DNA from: Candidatus Zixiibacteriota bacterium
GTDB lineage: Bacteria > Zixibacteria > MSB-5A5 > GN15 > JACZUZ01
Direction: 5' to 3'
Length of the DNA stretch: 9,551 bases
Assembly (NCBI GenBank): GCA_022563625.1
Contig: JADFNA010000039.1
Span: 1 to 9,551, forward strand
The position numbers were made by a program, and so were the translations under genes. Positions 6,803-9,551 of this stretch are shown here, in pieces. The notes under the pieces were generated by a model. It did not search any database, was not told where the DNA came from, and worked only from the letters and a program-made list of their open reading frames with translations. Positions within the stretch are counted from its first letter, which is position 1. The number at the start of each line of letters is the position of its first letter.

Positions 6803-7234
6803 TTACAATGAAAAGAGAAATCCAATAATCGCCAGTGAGCCACACAACTTGATAAGCTGCCCGAGAACAATGAACGCCAGCGCCGGATACGGCAAGCGCA
6901 AACGAGTACCAAGCAATATCGCCAGCGGCGCGGCGCCGAGCGCCACCGCCCACAGTCCAACAGCCACACCGGAGCGGACGCCCTCGAATGGCAAGAGCAA
7001 ATAGAACCAGGCATAGGTGAGTGTCGGTACCAGCGTGAACAAAACAAATTGTGTTAGCAGATTCCAACCACGCGCTCCCGGACCGATCGCTCGAATCAGT
7101 TCTGTCGGATAATTTTCCCAGAGTCCAACCCGAGCAAGATATTTTTCCAGTTTCCCCAGCGCCAACTCTATCAGCAAGAGATACAGCGCCCCGGAAGCCA
7201 GGCAAGAGAGCATCAGTTTGGGAGGAATATACAT
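6803..7234 (-). CDS. Small four-helix integral membrane protein, unknown function
   Basis: This 143-residue hydrophobic protein has four predicted transmembrane segments at about 8-27, 60-80, 88-109 and 116-141. A polar loop lies between the first two and contains charged and aromatic residues (EKYLARVGLWENYPTELIR). I do not recognise the family. It lies in the middle of the operon: the upstream SDR ends 13 bp before it and the class V enzyme starts 15 bp after it. A membrane-linked role beside these two enzymes is therefore an inference from context. An overlapping frame in another phase (6777-7205) is less protein-like and was set aside. No strong ribosome binding site is visible, so translational coupling to the SDR is likely. 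Confidence 0.7.
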   Translation of the reverse strand: MYIPPKLMLSCLASGALYLLLIELALGKLEKYLARVGLWENYPTELIRAIGPGARGWNLLTQFVLFTLVPTLTYAWFYLLLPFEGVRSGVAVGLWAVALGAAPLAILLGTRLRLPYPALAFIVLGQLIKLCGSLAIIGFLFSL

Positions 7235-7247
7235 ATCTGCGCCGCGT

Positions 7248-8252
7248 CTATTTCAGCCAGCCGTGTTCACGATACCAGGCGGCGGTAATGCGGGCGCCTT
7301 CCGGGAAACTCGTTGCCGGAGCGAAATTGAAATCCGCCCGCGCCCGCGCCACGCTGACCTCCCAGGAACTGAGCAACTCGCGCGCTTTCCCGAGTGTCAA
7401 CATAGGCGCCGCGCCAACCAGTTTGAACGCGGTTTCGGAAACGGCGCCGAGTGACTTTAGCGCCCAGCCCGGGACCGGCAGAGAAATCCCGCGCCGTTCA
7501 ACAGCGACGCCAATGTGGTCCATCATTTCGGCGAATGTGTATGACTGTGACTCTGACAGAAAATAAATATTACCGCTCTGCAGATCATGCTCAAGCAGGC
7601 GCGCAACACCTTCGGCCAGATCATCAACATAAACCATGTTAAGGCGACGGCCGGTGTTTCCGATTGCCGGCCGGATGCCCCGCCGCACTGTTTGAAAAAA
7701 TGCAAGGATTTCACGGTCTCCTGGACCATAGACCGCCGGCGGGCGCACTATTTGCAGATTCAATTCTGCGGCGCGCTTTAGAAGCGCTCTTTCGGCATTC
7801 AATTTTGACCGGCCGTAATCTGTCAGAGGCGCCGGTTCGTCATCCTCGACTCGCGGTTTACCGCTGGATGGGCCGCAGGCGGACAATGACGAAATAAACA
7901 CGAAGCGTTTAACATGTTCGGACTTCACGCAAGCGTCAAACAGCGCTTCAGTTCCACTGGTGTTGACTTCAATCATACGGGCCAGGCTTTTGGACTTCAC
8001 CAGGCCTGCATTATGCAACACGACGTCGGCGCTTGAAATCAATTTGGCTAACGTTTCAGATTTTGTGATATCACCATAGACGTATGAAACATCGACATCT
8101 TTCAGATTTTCCAGATTGGCGCCATTCCTGACACCGGCAATCACCTTAAATCCATGGGCCAGCAGGCTGCGGCATAAATGCGATCCGATAAAACCATTGG
8201 CGCCAGTTACCAGGACCCGCGTCGTATTTGTCTGAACATTCTCTTCGGCCAT
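7248..8252 (-). CDS. NAD-dependent epimerase/dehydratase (extended SDR)
   Basis: This 334-residue Rossmann-fold enzyme has the cofactor loop TGANGFIG (16-23). An acidic-to-small pattern follows the second strand (GVRNGANLENL). The NAGLV segment, catalytic serine in ISSLSACG (121-122) and YGRSK pair (Y146 and K150) come next. RPPAVYGPGD (170-179) and YVDDLAEG (208-215) complete a typical extended SDR, close to the dihydroflavonol-4-reductase/HpnA-like group. It would oxidise, reduce or epimerise a hydroxyl-bearing substrate such as a nucleotide sugar or a lipid. The frame can be extended to a TTG at 8294, but that would overlap the upstream gene. ATG at 8252 leaves a 22-bp gap and starts just before the first strand, so it is preferred. 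Neither start has a clear ribosome binding site. Confidence 0.88.
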   Translation of the reverse strand: MAEENVQTNTTRVLVTGANGFIGSHLCRSLLAHGFKVIAGVRNGANLENLKDVDVSYVYGDITKSETLAKLISSADVVLHNAGLVKSKSLARMIEVNTSGTEALFDACVKSEHVKRFVFISSLSACGPSSGKPRVEDDEPAPLTDYGRSKLNAERALLKRAAELNLQIVRPPAVYGPGDREILAFFQTVRRGIRPAIGNTGRRLNMVYVDDLAEGVARLLEHDLQSGNIYFLSESQSYTFAEMMDHIGVAVERRGISLPVPGWALKSLGAVSETAFKLVGAAPMLTLGKARELLSSWEVSVARARADFNFAPATSFPEGARITAAWYREHGWLK

Positions 8253-8274
8253 TGTCGCGCTGCAAATTATCCGT

Positions 8275-9339
8275 TTACACTGTTTCAATGTCAAACTGGT
8301 AGATTTCCGCCAGTTTGTCCTTGTACGCGTTTTTCGGCAGATGGGCTTTCATGCACGTGCGCTCCAGCGCATCGGTGATTGCAGTAGCGCCACTATCGCC
8401 GCTATCGCCGCTATCGCCGCTTGAATCATCATCAGAAACAGACTCATCGGGGAACAGATAGGCCGAGTTCATTTCAAGTTTGACCAGTATTCCTCTCGAT
8501 CCAATATCAATTGCGTGTATGTCTTTGATTCGCTGGAGCGGCGAAAGTTTATGAATCTTAAACTGAAACTCTTTCAGGTCTGCGGCCTCGACGGAATTTG
8601 GAATTTTTTCGGAATCGACAAACGCCGCGCAGGCCACATCACAAACAGCCTCCAGAAACGGCTGGTTGGAATGCAAGAATCCGGCCCGGCCGACGAGTTC
8701 TTTTTTGTTGTAAACAGAGACAAACACGCCGCAACGCTCTTTCAGACGGCGAGATTCTGGCGGCGAAACTTGAAATTCTTTTTCAACGCCGCTGGCCCGG
8801 AAATCAAGTTTTGCCGCCACCGCCTGGATGATAGTTTCATGGAGTAAAGCAATTTCCGACTCGGTGAACTCAGTTCGCGAATCACTCCGGTCACTTTCTT
8901 CGGGCGGCGGCCTATAACCCGCGGGCCTGGCTGATCCTGTGACAACAATTCCCGCATGTCCGATAACCTCTTCGTCGCCGACCGTTGATTGCTGATAGCC
9001 CACTTGCTCCAGTTCATCGACGCCAATACGCTGGGCAAAAAACAGCGCCGCGATAAGTCCGATCATGCCACATGCTTCAACTCGCCTGGCCTGGAACATG
9101 TTTATCATCTTCTCTGCATCCAGATCAAGCGTGATCTCTTTGGTTAGATTGTCAAGGACAGCGGCTTCACTGCTATCGTGATAGTGTGACAGGTCGGTGG
9201 AGACAACGATGAGCGCTGTTTTTCGTTTAAGAGTTGAATACAAACAATCTCCCAGCGCCCTGGCTGATTTAATTTCCTGATCGCCGGTAATAATGGGAAT
9301 CACAGAAAACTTCCCCAGCGCCATTTGCAAAAATCCCAC
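8275..9339 (-). CDS. MEMO-AMMECR1 fusion (AmmeMemoRadiSam B-A), N-terminally truncated
   Basis: This 354-residue protein has two domains. Residues 1-136 match only the C-terminal half of MEMO: FLQMALGKF, VVSTDLSHYHDSSEA (H52, the position of human H192), VEACGMIGL (C90, the position of human C244) and QSTVGDEEVIGHAGIVV. Residues 160-354 are an AMMECR1 domain ending in KAHLPKNAYKDKLAEIYQF. The family's conserved LRGCIG is replaced by LVGRAG (215-220), and an acidic Gly-Asp-Ser insert lies at 303-317. AmmeMemoRadiSam systems pair these two proteins with a radical SAM enzyme; their reaction is not firmly established. MEMO is related to LigB-type dioxygenases. The first two metal-binding histidines would be in the missing half. 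The GTG start follows directly after an in-frame TAA (9340-9342), so the gene may be a broken 5'-deleted copy. ATG at 9324 is an alternative start. Confidence 0.75.
   Translation of the reverse strand: MGFLQMALGKFSVIPIITGDQEIKSARALGDCLYSTLKRKTALIVVSTDLSHYHDSSEAAVLDNLTKEITLDLDAEKMINMFQARRVEACGMIGLIAALFFAQRIGVDELEQVGYQQSTVGDEEVIGHAGIVVTGSARPAGYRPPPEESDRSDSRTEFTESEIALLHETIIQAVAAKLDFRASGVEKEFQVSPPESRRLKERCGVFVSVYNKKELVGRAGFLHSNQPFLEAVCDVACAAFVDSEKIPNSVEAADLKEFQFKIHKLSPLQRIKDIHAIDIGSRGILVKLEMNSAYLFPDESVSDDDSSGDSGDSGDSGATAITDALERTCMKAHLPKNAYKDKLAEIYQFDIETV
8392..8418. repeat. Three tandem 9-bp repeats inside the AMMECR1 coding region
   Basis: Units ACTATCGCC, GCTATCGCC and GCTATCGCC follow each other, with one mismatch in the first. 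On the coding (minus) strand they encode repeated Gly-Asp-Ser within an acidic, Ser-rich loop just before the last AMMECR1 helices. The 9-bp period keeps the frame, so copy number can vary by slippage without breaking the protein. Confidence 0.8.
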
Positions 9340-9359
9340 TTACCGGTCATCATAGAAAC

Positions 9360-9551
9360 ATGGCGGATATCTTAGGAAAACGCGTGCTGGTGGTCGAGGA
9401 CGAGTGGGAAATCGCCGATTTCATCGTCCGGGGGCTGCGCGAAGAGGGATTTTCAGTCGAGCATGCGCCCGACGGCCTGATGGGCATGCGCCAGATTGAT
9501 ACTCAAACGCGGGACATCATCTTGCTCGCCTGGGGGCTTCCCAGCGAAAGC
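9360..9551 (+). CDS. Response regulator, receiver domain (partial, runs off the end)
   Basis: The first 64 residues of a two-component response regulator are present and continue beyond the window. RVLVVEDEWEIADFIVRGL gives strand 1 and helix 1, with the acidic Mg2+-binding residues E13 and D14. EEGFSVEHAPDG is strand 2. DIILLAWGLPSES is strand 3 and the following loop, where the phospho-acceptor Asp should sit between LL and WGLP. That position is Ala57, and its distance of 43 residues from D14 is the usual one. The sequence most resembles the OmpR/PhoB group, but the output domain is not in view. ATG at 9360 gives the standard N-terminus, yet no ribosome binding site is visible. Only 20 bp separate it from the divergent MEMO-AMMECR1 start. 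Confidence 0.82.
   Translation, partial: MADILGKRVLVVEDEWEIADFIVRGLREEGFSVEHAPDGLMGMRQIDTQTRDIILLAWGLPSES

Noticed and set aside
6777..7205. Second long minus-strand frame overlapping the membrane protein gene
   Set aside because: It covers the same DNA in another phase, overlaps the start of the class V gene, is rich in Cys, Arg and Gly, and lacks the clean helix pattern seen in the 6803-7234 frame.
8253..8294. TTG start at 8294 for the second SDR
   Set aside because: It would overlap the upstream gene's end and add a non-conserved leader. ATG 8252 fits the domain start better.

Overview
The window looks like a metagenome-derived contig of moderate GC from a Gram-negative-type bacterium. 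The best lineage hint is a secreted FG-GAP protein ending in a dockerin-like domain with double proline and cysteine runs. This protein style is common in uncultured FCB-group and related phyla such as Zixibacteria. That placement is an inference from style only, because there is no rRNA or ribosomal marker gene here.

Layout. Bases 1-785 are gene-poor: a possible gene tail (2-151), a hairpin plus T-run (181-205), and a stretch whose open frames break every 60-200 bases and look like decayed coding sequence. Next comes the FG-GAP/dockerin gene on the minus strand (786-1661) with a good sigma-70-type promoter, then a minus-strand tRNA-Glu(UUC) (1821-1892). On the plus strand follows an RtcB-family RNA ligase (2125-3324), preceded by a sigma-54-like element and an 18-bp inverted repeat. 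It converges on an NAD(P)-binding extended SDR (minus, 3353-4414). This SDR is divergent from a membrane-anchored SGNH hydrolase (plus, 4562-5623).

Bases 5639-9339 form a tight minus-strand operon, read from right to left: a MEMO-AMMECR1 fusion (AmmeMemoRadiSam proteins B and A), a second extended SDR, a four-helix membrane protein, and a class V PLP-dependent enzyme. Gaps are 22, 13 and 15 bp, which supports co-transcription. The set could be a small-molecule or lipid modification pathway (redox step, PLP chemistry, a membrane partner), but the substrate cannot be read from sequence. A response regulator starts at 9360 on the plus strand and runs off the end.

The most notable point is the right end. 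The MEMO half lacks its N-terminal half, and a stop codon lies directly before the remaining frame. Only 20 bp separate it from the divergent response regulator, whose phospho-acceptor Asp position reads Ala. Either a real rearrangement produced a remodelled MEMO-AMMECR1 protein, or the contig is misjoined near 9340. The AMMECR1 half also has a degenerate LRGCIG signature and a Gly-Asp-Ser repeat insertion.
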